Assembly: GCF_004028155.1 (NCBI RefSeq)
Contig: NZ_SBII01000003.1
Coordinates: 124,001-188,000 of the forward strand
Length of the DNA: 64,000 nucleotides
Direction: 5' to 3'
Source of the DNA: Flavobacterium cerinum
GTDB taxonomy: Bacteria > Bacteroidota > Bacteroidia > Flavobacteriales > Flavobacteriaceae
Under the pieces are notes generated by a model that worked only from the letters and a program-made list of their open reading frames with translations, was not told the DNA's origin and did not search any database. Positions within the stretch are counted from its first letter, which is position 1. Each line of letters opens with the position of its first letter. Below, piece after piece: positions 11,789 through 20,977 of this stretch. The position numbers were made by a program, and so were the translations under genes.

Positions 11789-12427
11789 ATGAAAAAACTT
11801 CTCTATATATTTCTTCTTACTCCGGTTTTGCTTTCGGCACAGGAAATTGCAGTTCTAAAATATTCAGGCGGTGGTGACTGGTATGGCAACCCCACCTCGG
11901 TACCTAATCTTGCTAAGTTTTGCAATCAGAACATCAATACCAGGATAAATCCTAAAACAGCAGTTGTAGAAGTAGACAGCCCGGATATTTTTTCCTATCC
12001 TTTTATACACATGACAGGTCACGGTAATGTTGTATTTAGTGATAATGAGGTAATAAATCTTAGAAACTACCTTACATCGGGCGGATTCCTGCATATTGAT
12101 GATAACTATGGTATGGATAAGTATATCAGAAAAGAACTTATAAAAGTCTTTCCCGATAAAGAACTGGTTGCAGTACCGGCAAGCCACGATATTTTTAAAG
12201 GCCCGTTTGCTTTCCCACAAGGAATACCTAAGATCCATGAACACGATAACAAACCACCACAGGCATGGGGAATTTTTGTTGAAGGAAGACTTGTTTGCCT
12301 TTATACTGTTGAGACCGATCTTGGTGATGGATGGGAAGACCAGGAAGTACACAATGACCCAAGAGAAGTACGCGAAAAAGCCTTAAAAATGGGAGCCAAC
12401 ATTGTAAACTACGCCTTTAAAAATTAA
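11789..12427 (+). CDS. DUF4159 domain protein, exported
   Basis: The protein from the ATG at 11789 is 212 residues with a signal peptide (MKKLLYIFLLTPVLLSAQ). The frame is open 12 codons further upstream, but that part would bury the signal peptide. The remainder resembles DUF4159, a glutamine-amidotransferase-like fold: it contains YPFIHMTGHGNVVFS, an LRNYLTSGGFLHIDDNYGMD motif and a late DPREVREKALKMGANIVNY. No enzymatic activity is established. TATATTTA at 11764-11771 could be its -7 element. It is followed by the AI-2E family permease in the same direction. Confidence 0.8.
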   Translation: MKKLLYIFLLTPVLLSAQEIAVLKYSGGGDWYGNPTSVPNLAKFCNQNINTRINPKTAVVEVDSPDIFSYPFIHMTGHGNVVFSDNEVINLRNYLTSGGFLHIDDNYGMDKYIRKELIKVFPDKELVAVPASHDIFKGPFAFPQGIPKIHEHDNKPPQAWGIFVEGRLVCLYTVETDLGDGWEDQEVHNDPREVREKALKMGANIVNYAFKN

Positions 12428-12524
12428 TACTATCGCAGAGATGTAATTTCATAATGTTGTATTAAAGCAAAATACCTATTCTGATTTTTTTTCATACATT
12501 CGGTATACAAACACCCAAACAATT

Positions 12525-13616
12525 ATGATTACCTCAAAAACAATCGCTAATGGCATATTGCGCGCTTTAGCTATAACTACAGCATTTTGTATACTCATGT
12601 ATTTACTGTATCGGGTACAAACAGTTATACTTTATCTTTTCGTAGCACTTATATTAAGCATGATAGCCAGTCCGGTTGTTACTTTCCTACAGCGAAGATT
12701 AAAATTGCCTCATACACTGGCAGTAATTGTTGCGTTGGTATTTTTCATTTCACTATTAGTCGGTTTTATAATGTTATTTGTTCCGCTTATTGTATCACAA
12801 AGTGAAAACCTTTCTCTTTTAGATACCGGAAAACTGGAAAAGGACTTTAATCATATGGTCAATAACGTTAATGCCTATTTTTCAGGACATAATATCGATG
12901 CAGAAAAATTAATGAAACAGGCTGACCTTACCTCAAAGCTTGATTTTAATTTTATCCCTAACTTTATTAATTCCATATTAGGTATTCTAAGCGGCTTCGG
13001 TATGGGTATTGCTTCTGTAATGTTTATTACTTTCTTTTTCCTTAAAGACAGAAAATTATTTACCATTGGTGCTAAAAAAATATTACCAGATGCACATGAA
13101 GATAAAATACTTAATTCATTTAGAAAGATCAACTACCTGTTAAGCCGTTATTTTATTGGTCTTATAATACAAATGTCTATACTGTTTGTATTATATCTTA
13201 TTGTGTTACTTATATTTGGTGTAGAAAATGCTTTTATTATTGCTTTTATTACAGCACTACTAAACATCATACCTTATATAGGTCCGCTTATCGCAACAGT
13301 TTTAGTTATACTACTCACGCTATTAGGTAATATAGGTCCTGAAACACAGGCCGAAATGCTATCTACTACACTTTATGTATTTATAGGGTACTGCATAGCG
13401 CAGTTTATAGACAACAATATAACATCTCCGCTTATTTTTTCTAACAGTGTTAATTCGCATCCACTAGAAATATTTATAGTAATTTTGGCAAGCGGATTTT
13501 TGTTTGGAGTACTCGGCATGATTGTAGCTATCCCCTTATATACGATTATTAAGGTTGTTGCTAAAGAGTTTTTCCCTCAAAATCCAGTGGTTAAATTACT
13601 CACTAAAGACATATAG
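12525..13616 (+). CDS. AI-2E family transporter (PerM-like permease)
   Basis: A 363-residue membrane protein with about eight hydrophobic segments in the pattern of the AI-2E exporter/PerM family: two or three at the N-terminus (ILYLFVALILSMIASPVV), a soluble segment at about residues 90-140, and a C-terminal cluster with the family-like NIIPYIGPLIATV and FGVLGMIVAIPLYT motifs. Family members export diverse small molecules or ions; despite the name, a quorum-signal substrate should not be assumed. The next gene begins two bases after its stop, so the two are coupled. Confidence 0.88.
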   Translation: MITSKTIANGILRALAITTAFCILMYLLYRVQTVILYLFVALILSMIASPVVTFLQRRLKLPHTLAVIVALVFFISLLVGFIMLFVPLIVSQSENLSLLDTGKLEKDFNHMVNNVNAYFSGHNIDAEKLMKQADLTSKLDFNFIPNFINSILGILSGFGMGIASVMFITFFFLKDRKLFTIGAKKILPDAHEDKILNSFRKINYLLSRYFIGLIIQMSILFVLYLIVLLIFGVENAFIIAFITALLNIIPYIGPLIATVLVILLTLLGNIGPETQAEMLSTTLYVFIGYCIAQFIDNNITSPLIFSNSVNSHPLEIFIVILASGFLFGVLGMIVAIPLYTIIKVVAKEFFPQNPVVKLLTKDI

Positions 13617-13618
13617 CA

Positions 13619-14800
13619 TTGCTTTTCTCTAAACTTTTATCATCTAAAATACAGCAATACATTCGGGAAAACACAGGCAAATCAGTGACACAGCTTGCCT
13701 TGTTAAAGAATCCATTCCCGGATATTGAATGGACCCAAATACTAAATCAGATCGCAGCGCGCGAAAAGGCTAAAGACAAACTGCCTACTTGGTACACCAC
13801 CGAAAATATCCTCTACCCTTCCAGGGTATCGGTAGAACAGACATCGTCAGAAACTGCAGCACAATATAAAGCCAGATTAATTTCAGGCAAAAGTCTTATT
13901 GATCTTACCGGAGGTTTTGGTATTGATGATTACTATTTTTCCAAAAAAGTAAACGAAGTAAAACATTGCGAACTCAATTTTGAGCTTTCTGCTATTGCTA
14001 CTCATAACTTTAAGACCTTAGGCACAGATAATATTGAATGCCTTCCCGGCGACAGTTTAGATGTGCTCAACCTGCTTAATAAAAAGTGGGATTGGCTGTA
14101 CATTGACCCTTCCCGAAGAAGTGACGCTAAAGGAAAGGTTTTTATGCTGCAGGACTGCCTTCCTAATGTTCCCGATTTATTAGATACTTATTTTAAATAT
14201 ACCCACAACATCCTTATCAAAACCGCTCCATTACTCGATATAAGCGCAGGATTAAACGAGCTGCACTCAGTAAGTTCAATACATATTGTTGCTATAAATA
14301 ATGAAGTGAAAGAGCTTTTATGGCTCTTAGAAAAAGGCTTTAAAGGAACACCCCTGCTTACAGCTGTAAATCTTACAAAAGATAAAGAAGACACATTCAC
14401 AGCTTCTTATGAACCCGCCGATGAAGCTCCTTATTCTTTACCTAAGAAATACCTCTATGAACCCAATAGTGCCATCATGAAATCTGGAGCATTTGATGCT
14501 GTAGCACGTCATTATAAGGTTACTAAACTACACAAGCATACACAATTGTACACCTCTGATGAATATATTGATTTCCCAGGCAGGCGTTTTACTATAAACG
14601 AAATACAGCCTTATCAAAAGCCAGAAATGAAACAGTATGCTGAAGGTAAGAAAATGAACATTACTGTTCGTAATTTTCCATTATCTGTAGAAGACATTCG
14701 TAAAAAGTGGAAGATTAAAGATGGTGGCGACAGCTATACCTTTTTTACGACCAATGCGAAAAATGAAAAGATAGTTCTTATCTGCACCAAAGCCGATTAA
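13619..14800 (+). CDS. Class I SAM-dependent methyltransferase with THUMP-like domain
   Basis: The 393-residue protein has a Rossmann methyltransferase core: motif I LIDLTGGFGIDDYYFSKK near residue 100, an acidic motif II, and a DWLYIDPSRR motif IV with an aromatic context. The C-terminal part resembles the THUMP-like domain of this Bacteroidetes family, which suggests an RNA substrate, not proven. The start is a TTG at 13619, two bases after the upstream stop. No ATG or GTG lies near the expected N-terminus, so translation probably depends on termination of the upstream gene. Confidence 0.8.
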   Translation: MLFSKLLSSKIQQYIRENTGKSVTQLALLKNPFPDIEWTQILNQIAAREKAKDKLPTWYTTENILYPSRVSVEQTSSETAAQYKARLISGKSLIDLTGGFGIDDYYFSKKVNEVKHCELNFELSAIATHNFKTLGTDNIECLPGDSLDVLNLLNKKWDWLYIDPSRRSDAKGKVFMLQDCLPNVPDLLDTYFKYTHNILIKTAPLLDISAGLNELHSVSSIHIVAINNEVKELLWLLEKGFKGTPLLTAVNLTKDKEDTFTASYEPADEAPYSLPKKYLYEPNSAIMKSGAFDAVARHYKVTKLHKHTQLYTSDEYIDFPGRRFTINEIQPYQKPEMKQYAEGKKMNITVRNFPLSVEDIRKKWKIKDGGDSYTFFTTNAKNEKIVLICTKAD

Positions 14801-14849
14801 TTAATACCAGCAATAAAAAAGCAAATGGGACAAGATGTATCATTTTGTC

Positions 14850-14857
14850 TATATTTG
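14850..14857 (+). promoter_or_regulatory. -7 element TATATTTG before the secreted protein gene
   Basis: TATATTTG lies 29 bases before the ATG at 14887. There is no clear TTG at the expected upstream spacing. Confidence 0.4.
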
Positions 14858-14886
14858 AAAATGTTTAAAACAATTTAAATACCATA

Positions 14887-15456
14887 ATGAAGAAACTATT
14901 TTTATCCTTGCTTTTAGGGCTCTCGTTTATAGCAAATGCACAGGAAGATTGCCAGTATACTATAGTGACTACTGAAGAAAATAAAGAAATAAAGTCTACT
15001 AAAGAGTACTTAATGCATGAGAAAGTCTTTGGAAACACTTCTCAATTCATGTTCTTTTCATTAAGTAACAATGACGGCGTGCCTCTTTTAAATTTCCAAA
15101 TGCTGGCTAAAAGTAAAGAATTCCCAAAATCATACTGCCTGGATAAAACTTCAAAAATATATATTCAGCTTTTAAATGGTACTATTATTACCCTTATAAG
15201 CGCACTCGATGAACAGTGTTCGAGCCTGATTTATGACAATACAGAAAAGAACAACATTAGGATACTTACCGGAACTTTTCTTTTTACAAAGGGTTCTTTA
15301 GAGGAACTGGAAAAATACCCTATATCATTTATACGTGTTAAGTATGTAAATGAGAGTGTAGATTATCCAATGAAAAAAGAATTACAAAGTGAAAGCATGT
15401 CTAAAAAATACTTTCCTGAGTCCTATTTCATGAATTTCCTGAAATGTATTCAATAA
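14887..15456 (+). CDS. Exported protein of unknown function
   Basis: The 189-residue protein has a clear signal peptide (MKKLFLSLLLGLSFIANAQ, cleavage probably after NAQ). I recognise no family. The mature part is soluble and mixed in charge, with four cysteines (in EDCQY, SYCLD, EQCSS and KCIQ), enough for two disulfides in the periplasm. It stands alone between the methyltransferase gene and the tRNA array and probably has its own promoter. Function cannot be inferred. Confidence 0.75.
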   Translation: MKKLFLSLLLGLSFIANAQEDCQYTIVTTEENKEIKSTKEYLMHEKVFGNTSQFMFFSLSNNDGVPLLNFQMLAKSKEFPKSYCLDKTSKIYIQLLNGTIITLISALDEQCSSLIYDNTEKNNIRILTGTFLFTKGSLEELEKYPISFIRVKYVNESVDYPMKKELQSESMSKKYFPESYFMNFLKCIQ

Positions 15457-15545
15457 TTTTACATTTGTAAAGTTTCAGTATCACACTGAATGTTAATTAC
15501 TTTACACAGGCATAAAAAAAAAAGCAAAAAAACCTTTAAAAATAC

Positions 15546-15576
15546 TTGTAGATAAGGGAATCAACTACTACATTTG
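15546..15576 (+). promoter_or_regulatory. Strong promoter of the tRNA array
   Basis: TTG at 15546-15548, a 20-base spacer and TACATTTG at 15569-15576 match the Bacteroidetes consensus fully. The first tRNA begins 35 bases downstream. Confidence 0.8.
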
Positions 15577-15611
15577 CAATCGCAAAAAGAGTCTTACTCT
15601 TCTAGCAAGCA

Positions 15612-15695
15612 GGAGAGGTGCCGGAGTGGTAACGGAGCAGATTGCTAATCTGTCGACGTGCAAACGTCGCCAGGGTTCGAATCCCTGTCTCTCCG
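15612..15695 (+). tRNA. tRNA-Ser (GCT), copy 1
   Basis: Cloverleaf with a 7-base acceptor stem (GGAGAGG with TCTCTCC), a long variable arm as in serine tRNAs, and anticodon loop TTGCTAA. The 3' CCA is not encoded. It decodes AGC/AGT. Confidence 0.93.
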
Positions 15696-15703
15696 CTTTT
15701 TTT

Positions 15704-15778
15704 CGGGGTGTAGCGTAGCCCGGTTATCGCGCCTGGTTTGGGACCAGGAGGTCGCAGGTTCGAATCCTGCCACCCCGA
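15704..15778 (+). tRNA. tRNA-Pro (TGG), copy 1
   Basis: Acceptor stem CGGGGTG with CACCCCG, anticodon loop TTTGGGA, T-loop TTCGAAT. The 3' CCA is not encoded. TGG can read all four CCN codons if modified. Confidence 0.93.
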
Positions 15779-15804
15779 CAATATTTTAATGATATGTATT
15801 TTAA

Positions 15805-15878
<74 letters not shown>

Positions 15879-15887
15879 CATCATTAC

Positions 15888-15916
15888 AAACCCATTCACC
15901 GAGTGGGTTTTTGTTT
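15888..15916 (+). terminator. Hairpin between the two tRNA units
   Basis: AAACCCATTC-ACC-GAGTGGGTTT with a T tract; one T-G pair. It would partly end or process the transcript before the second unit, which has no obvious promoter of its own. Confidence 0.6.
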
Positions 15917-15935
15917 TTAATTTTTTATTTTCAAA

Positions 15936-16019
15936 GGAGAGGTGCCGGAGTGGTAACGGAGCAGATTGCTAATCTGTCGACGTGCAAACGTCGCCAGGGT
16001 TCGAATCCCTGTCTCTCCG
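15936..16019 (+). tRNA. tRNA-Ser (GCT), copy 2
   Basis: Same sequence as the first copy; anticodon GCT, long variable arm, no encoded CCA. Confidence 0.93.
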
Positions 16020-16025
16020 CTTTTT

Positions 16026-16100
16026 CGGGGTGTAGCGTAGCCCGGTTATCGCGCCTGGTTTGGGACCAGGAGGTCGCAGGTTCGAATCCTGCCACCCCGA
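16026..16100 (+). tRNA. tRNA-Pro (TGG), copy 2
   Basis: Same sequence as the first copy; it lies only 6 bases after tRNA-Ser, against 8 in the first unit. Confidence 0.93.
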
Positions 16101-16124
16101 CAACATTTTAGAAATGTATCCCAA

Positions 16125-16198
<74 letters not shown>

Positions 16199-16207
16199 CA
16201 TCATTAC

Positions 16208-16236
16208 AAACCCACTCATTGAGTGGGTTTTGTTAT
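16208..16236 (+). terminator. Terminator of the tRNA array
   Basis: AAACCCACTC-ATT-GAGTGGGTTT, fully paired 10-base stem, followed by T-rich sequence. The stem is stronger than its counterpart after the first unit. Confidence 0.8.
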
Positions 16237-16275
16237 TTTATATATTTTAAATAAAGTAAAACACAATTTGATCTA

Positions 16276-16303
16276 TAAAAAACAAGCCCCATCACTGGAG
16301 CTT
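16276..16303 (-). terminator. Terminator of the Ala/Lys repeat protein gene
   Basis: On the minus strand AAGCTCC pairs with GGGGCTT (one T-G pair) around a 6-base loop and is followed by a T run. It starts 6 bases past the stop. Confidence 0.7.
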
Positions 16304-16308
16304 ATTTT

Positions 16309-16785
16309 TTAACTTTTCTTAGGAGCTTTCCTTGTGTAACCTTTAACAACAGTACCGTCTTTTCGGGTATAACCCTTAACTGTAACTGTTCCGTCACTGT
16401 TTTCTGCCGCTTTAGTTACTACCTTTTTCTTTTCCTGTTTTACTTCAGCTGTAGCATCTTTTGTTGCCGCTTTAGTGTCTGATTTTACTGTTTCAGCTTT
16501 AGCTTCAGCTTTTTCCTTTTTTATCTTAGCATCCGCTTTTACACTCTCAGCTTTAGCCTCAGCTTTTTCTTTCTTTTTCTTAGCATCTGCAGCAGCTTCT
16601 TTAGCTGTTGCTTTACTATCTGCTTTTACCGTTTCGACTTTAGCGTTAGCCTCTTTCTTTTTTTGCTGGGCTTCTGCTGCAACCTCTTTAGATTTCGTTT
16701 TACTTGCAGACTTTACCGATTCAACCGTTTGGGCATTACCAATAAAGCAGGTTAACCCTAAAAGTAACAAAAGTATTTTTTTCAT
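16309..16785 (-). CDS. Exported Ala/Lys/Glu repeat protein, LEA-like
   Basis: The 158-residue protein has a signal peptide (MKKILLLLLGLTCFIGNAQ), then about four imperfect repeats built on V(E)(S/T)VKxDxK...KKEKAEAK, of about 29 residues with one shorter copy. The Ala/Lys/Glu composition and 11-residue periodicity resemble LEA group 3 or histone-H1-like helices that are disordered or coiled when wet. The C-terminus has two VKGYTRK motifs, the first as YTRKDGT, which recurs in short bacterial exported proteins. A role in envelope protection or in binding an anionic polymer is possible but not shown. It is monocistronic, with its own terminator. Confidence 0.75.
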   Translation of the reverse strand: MKKILLLLLGLTCFIGNAQTVESVKSASKTKSKEVAAEAQQKKKEANAKVETVKADSKATAKEAAADAKKKKEKAEAKAESVKADAKIKKEKAEAKAETVKSDTKAATKDATAEVKQEKKKVVTKAAENSDGTVTVKGYTRKDGTVVKGYTRKAPKKS

Positions 16786-16887
16786 AATTATAGGTTTAAA
16801 GCTCTAATTTACAAAAAATTAGAATAGTAAAACATTAATAAAAAGTTATTTATTAACCTGGAATTAATCAAAAAAATAGAGATAACT

Positions 16888-18477
16888 TTATTCTAAAACA
16901 ATAGAGTTATCAACACCTGCCTGCTTTAAAAAATATTCATCATGCGACACAACTATCAACGTACCTCTATATGAATTAATTGCCACAGTTAAAATTTCTA
17001 TGTTCAGAATATCGAGATTATTCGTTGGCTCATCCAATACAATACTATCGGGTGCATCATTATTTATAGTCAACAAACAAAGTATCAGCCTCATTTTTTC
17101 TCCCCCACTAAGAGTGCTGCATAACTTATCCCAATAATCTCTTGTAAACAAGAAACGATTTAAACGAATCTTAATATCATGCTCCAGTAAAGCGCCTGAA
17201 TTAAATTGCTGTGCCTGTTCATAAACACTCAGCTTACCATCTATTAACGAATAATCCTGATCAATATAAACAGATTTAACACCTGCTCTATCCATAGTTC
17301 CTGATTGCGGAACAAGTTCACCTAAGATCATACGGATCAAAGTTGTTTTACCGGAGCCATTCAATCCCTTTATAGCGATACGATCGCCACTTCTTATTTG
17401 AAAATTTAAATTCTGCTTCCACAACAAGGCTTCATTGTAGCCAAAATTAACATCCTTTGCCGTAATCAACACCTTGCCCTTATGAAGGTTTGAATTATAA
17501 AAATCCATTTTAATTTTATCCATATCAGGCAGTATTGCCCGCAACACACGTAGATCTTCCGAAATGGAATTCACTTTTTCGGCATGAACACCTTTCAATC
17601 GTGAGGTACTTTTTTCAGCATTATTTTTTAGTGTGTTCATCGATATCGTAGGAAGTCCGGCTTTCTCCTGCTTCTTCTTCCCTCTGGCATCCAGCTTTTG
17701 CTGCCGCTCAACTGACTCCCTTTCTATTTCTTTTGCTCTACGCAATGCTTTTTCTTTATTCTTTAGATCCTGATTAAAAATTTCGTTTTCAATCATTTTT
17801 TGTTCCTTATAAAAATCATAATTACCACCATAAACAGTTATCCCATTTCTACTGAGTTCACAAGTAGTGGTAAAAAGATTTAATAAAGCCCTGTCATGAC
17901 TCACCATTACTAATGTATCTGTAGTAGTCTTTATATAATCATATAGAATACCCCTGCCTGCAGCATCCAAATGATTGCTTGGTTCATCCAATAAAACAAT
18001 TTCAGGACAATGTATTCTAATACCTGCCAGGAATACCTTTGCTTTCTGGCCTCCACTTAATGATCCTATTTTCTGACTGAGGCTCAAGCCATGAAGCTTC
18101 CAATACGCAAAGGCCTCTTTACAGCGGTCTTCAACAGACCAATCATCATCAAGTAATAATAGATTTGCTTCAGTAACATTCCCCTTAAGAATTTCCTGAA
18201 ATGCTTTCAATTTATCTTCTATTTGAAGTGCCTCGGCAATACTATAATCATTAAACTGCCCAAAAATTTGAGGTATATAGTAAGGCTTAGAATTTGCTTT
18301 TATAATCCCCTTTGAGACAAGCAGATTACCTGCCAAAATAGTAAGCAGTGTAGATTTTCCTGCACCATTATTACCAATTAATGCAATTTTATTCTGTTTA
18401 TTAACAATAAGGTTTATATCAGAAAACAGTAAATCTCCGTTATTATGTATATAAGTAACATTTTGAAGAATAATCAT
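16888..18477 (-). CDS. ABC-F family ATPase
   Basis: A 529-residue soluble protein with two ABC ATPase domains and no membrane segments, the hallmark of ABC-F translation factors and ribosome-protection proteins. Domain 1 has Walker A GNNGAGKST, signature LSGGQKAK and Walker B LLDEPSNHLD. Domain 2 has GLNGSGKTT, LSGGEKMR and VLDEPTNNLD. The charged linker between them (about residues 225-310) is where the ribosomal P-site tRNA interaction motif lies in the family. Some members give antibiotic resistance and others are housekeeping; the sequence alone does not decide. Monocistronic on the minus strand. Confidence 0.92.
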   Translation of the reverse strand: MIILQNVTYIHNNGDLLFSDINLIVNKQNKIALIGNNGAGKSTLLTILAGNLLVSKGIIKANSKPYYIPQIFGQFNDYSIAEALQIEDKLKAFQEILKGNVTEANLLLLDDDWSVEDRCKEAFAYWKLHGLSLSQKIGSLSGGQKAKVFLAGIRIHCPEIVLLDEPSNHLDAAGRGILYDYIKTTTDTLVMVSHDRALLNLFTTTCELSRNGITVYGGNYDFYKEQKMIENEIFNQDLKNKEKALRRAKEIERESVERQQKLDARGKKKQEKAGLPTISMNTLKNNAEKSTSRLKGVHAEKVNSISEDLRVLRAILPDMDKIKMDFYNSNLHKGKVLITAKDVNFGYNEALLWKQNLNFQIRSGDRIAIKGLNGSGKTTLIRMILGELVPQSGTMDRAGVKSVYIDQDYSLIDGKLSVYEQAQQFNSGALLEHDIKIRLNRFLFTRDYWDKLCSTLSGGEKMRLILCLLTINNDAPDSIVLDEPTNNLDILNIEILTVAINSYRGTLIVVSHDEYFLKQAGVDNSIVLE

Positions 18478-18803
18478 AATTTCTTTCTTTGAAGAATGAA
18501 TAATTACAGAACCCAGTAAATGAGTTCCATTTTTTTATCCTGAAAAGAAATTATATATACATTGATGTATCTTTTTGATTAGTAAGGCAAATATATAAAA
18601 ATTGAAATCATTTATTAGACTTTTTTCTATTGTTTGATTATCGCAATAATTCACAATCGAAAGTATTTTAGTGATTTTTAAAAAAAAATAAAAAATTAAC
18701 TTATACATTTTCTATATTTACCCCGAAATATTAAGATTTCATTAACATTTGAACATCAATTATACATTTTTACTAATACAATTTTAATAAAATATATAAA
18801 TAC
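18478..18803. other. 326-base A+T-rich intergenic region between divergent genes
   Basis: No gene or RNA is seen. It must hold promoters for the ABC-F gene (minus) and lpxD (plus). A TATATTTA at 18713-18720 may be the lpxD -7 element, but no TTG lies at the usual distance and the spacing to the ATG (83 bases) implies a long leader. Part of it is a homopolymer-like A run (about 18679-18696). Confidence 0.5.
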
Positions 18804-19796
18804 ATGAAGTTATATTCGGTTGAAGAAATCAATACACTGCTTAATGGGACAATTGTTGGTACAACTAATAATCAAATTTCTTCACCTCAGCAGCTTGAAC
18901 TTGCATGCAGTGATCAAATATCTTTTATTGGCAACAAAAAATATGAAAAATTATGGCCGGCATCTAAAGCTGCTGCTGCCGTAGTGAATGAAGATATTGA
19001 AATTGAACCGGGTGAAAATAGAGTTTTTATAAAAGTAAAAAATGCCGAACTGGCAATGGCACAGCTTTTGGATCTTTTTGCTCCTGTACCTCCACAGTTT
19101 GACGATGCGATACACCCTGCAGCAGTAGTACATCCTACGGCAATTATTGGCGAAGGTACAAGAATTGGTGCCGGCTGTTATATAGGCCCTCATACTAAGA
19201 TTGCCGAAAATGTAATTATATACCCAAATGTTACAGTGCTTGATCATTGCACTATAGGTAAAAACACAATACTATGGTCTGGTGCCGTGGTGCGTGAGCG
19301 TTGCCATATAGGTGCTTACTGTATCATTCACCCTAATGCAACCATTGGTGCAGATGGATTTGGTTTTACCCCTTGCGCACAACGCGGATTGGTTAAAATT
19401 CCTCAAATTGGAAATGTCGTTATTGGTAACGGTGTAGAAATTGGTGCTAACTCTTGTGTAGACAGAGGTAAATTCAGTTCAACTATATTAGGTGATGGAT
19501 GTAAAATAGACAACTTGGTACAAATAGGTCACAATAGTGTATTAGGTAAATTCTGTATCATGGCCGGTAATAGCGGACTTGCAGGATCTGTTACATTGGG
19601 TAATGGTGTTATTATTGGCGGAAGCGCTTCTATTAAAGATCATACTACTATTGGTGATGGTGCGACAATTGGCGCAGGATCGGGCGTTGCAGGAAATGTG
19701 GAAGCAGGAAAAACAATGCTGGGATACCCTGCTGTAGAAGCACGAAGTGCATTAAAACAATGGGCAGTACTTAAAAAACTGGCCGCAACAAAGTAA
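18804..19796 (+). CDS. lpxD: UDP-3-O-(3-hydroxyacyl)glucosamine N-acyltransferase
   Basis: Adds the N-linked hydroxyacyl chain in lipid A biosynthesis in the cytoplasm. The 330-residue protein has the LpxD N-terminal uridine-binding domain (residues 1-100) and a long left-handed beta-helix of hexapeptide repeats (IGEGTRIG, IGAGCYIG, IGADGFGF, IGNGVEIG). It has the IGADGFGF and QIGHNSVLG motifs with the catalytic His. Unusually for lipid A genes it is alone here, next to oxyR. Confidence 0.93.
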   Translation: MKLYSVEEINTLLNGTIVGTTNNQISSPQQLELACSDQISFIGNKKYEKLWPASKAAAAVVNEDIEIEPGENRVFIKVKNAELAMAQLLDLFAPVPPQFDDAIHPAAVVHPTAIIGEGTRIGAGCYIGPHTKIAENVIIYPNVTVLDHCTIGKNTILWSGAVVRERCHIGAYCIIHPNATIGADGFGFTPCAQRGLVKIPQIGNVVIGNGVEIGANSCVDRGKFSSTILGDGCKIDNLVQIGHNSVLGKFCIMAGNSGLAGSVTLGNGVIIGGSASIKDHTTIGDGATIGAGSGVAGNVEAGKTMLGYPAVEARSALKQWAVLKKLAATK

Positions 19797-19824
19797 ACTT
19801 AAACTAAACATAGACTACCTGCAG

Positions 19825-19855
19825 AACCCACCAATTGGTGGGTTTTGTTTTTTTG
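19825..19855. terminator. Shared terminator of lpxD and oxyR
   Basis: A perfect 20-base palindrome, AACCCACCAATTGGTGGGTT, with a T run on the plus strand. It sits between convergent genes and can serve both. Confidence 0.85.
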
Positions 19856-19856
19856 C

Positions 19857-20831
19857 TTATTTAAAACTATTGGTAGCTTTAATAAAATAAGGCGAATCAT
19901 TCCATTGAATTTTACGATAACTAAAATTCTCTTTCAAATTTTCCGGAAGACAATTCCAGATTGTCTTGCTCATTTTTTCAAGCAATAATTTTTTCGAGAA
20001 AGTATCCGCTACCACCAAACTTATTTCCCTTACAGGTTTTGGATCTTTAAAAGGTTTAAAAAGGCTATCATCCTTTTCATTAAGAATTGAAAGCTGAGGA
20101 ATAATTGCAAAACCAAGATCAGCACGAACCAAATTTTTTAAAGTCTCAATAGAATTGATATCATAACTAAACTGATCCAGCTGTTTGTCACGCTGCTGTT
20201 CCAGTCCGCAAATATCAAGCAGTTGAGCGTTATAACAGTATTCGTGCTGTAAAAGCAAAAGATATGGCTTGTCTTTTTCATTCATTTCATAATACTCCTG
20301 TGCCACCATTGAATGGCTACTGTGTAAAAAGGCAACAAAAGGTTCATTAAATACCGGATATTCTTTTAATCCTGATATTCCGGTAGGTGTCGCCATGAGA
20401 GCGATGTCAATAGTTCCTGTATGCAACCCTTCCAACAATTGTCCGGTACCAGTTTCAATAATATTAAAATGCATTTTAGGTACAAGATCCTTCATTGCTT
20501 TTATAAATTGAGGGATAAGATACGGCGATAATGTTGTAATGACTCCAAGGGTAACTTCACCCTCCAAATCATTTTTCTGATTTACGACAAAATCACGTAT
20601 TGCATCAACTTCGCGCAATACCTTTCTGGCACGCGCTATAATCTCAATACCTAAAAGCGTAGGTTTCAAAGGTACCTTGGTACGGTCGAAAATTTTTATC
20701 CCGATCTCCTCTTCCATATTTTTAAGCTGAATAGTTAGACCTGGCTGCGTTACCATACAAACATCGGCAGCTTTTGCAAAATGCCTGTGTTCATCTAAAG
20801 CTATAATATACCTAAACTGTTGAATCGTCAT
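19857..20831 (-). CDS. oxyR: Hydrogen-peroxide-sensing LysR-type regulator OxyR
   Basis: A LysR-type transcription factor of 324 residues with an N-terminal winged helix-turn-helix (FRYIIALDEHRHFAKAADVC) and a C-terminal sensor domain. The two redox cysteines are present as Cys199 and Cys208 in HEYCYNAQLLDICG, with the same spacing as the pair in E. coli OxyR that forms the activating disulfide. The gene is divergent from an OsmC-like peroxide-reducing protein, so it probably senses peroxide and activates that gene. Confidence 0.92.
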   Translation of the reverse strand: MTIQQFRYIIALDEHRHFAKAADVCMVTQPGLTIQLKNMEEEIGIKIFDRTKVPLKPTLLGIEIIARARKVLREVDAIRDFVVNQKNDLEGEVTLGVITTLSPYLIPQFIKAMKDLVPKMHFNIIETGTGQLLEGLHTGTIDIALMATPTGISGLKEYPVFNEPFVAFLHSSHSMVAQEYYEMNEKDKPYLLLLQHEYCYNAQLLDICGLEQQRDKQLDQFSYDINSIETLKNLVRADLGFAIIPQLSILNEKDDSLFKPFKDPKPVREISLVVADTFSKKLLLEKMSKTIWNCLPENLKENFSYRKIQWNDSPYFIKATNSFK

Positions 20832-20870
20832 TGTTATAAATTATTTTTATAAAGATAAAAAATTATTAAT

Positions 20871-20901
20871 TTGATTGATAAAGCCATGTAACATAACTTT
20901 G
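20871..20901 (+). promoter_or_regulatory. Promoter of the osmC-like gene
   Basis: TTG at 20871-20873, 20-base spacer, TAACTTTG at 20894-20901. The leader before the ATG is about 70 bases. OxyR binding just upstream of or over the TTG would suit activation. Confidence 0.7.
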
Positions 20902-20977
20902 TCCTATTAAAATGAAAACATTACAATTAAATAATTCATTTAACTTTAATTATTAATAACTACAAAAAACAATTATC

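Noticed and set aside
16309..16785. CRISPR or other regular DNA repeat array
   Set aside because: The repeats are protein-level, imperfect and unequal in length; there are no spacers.
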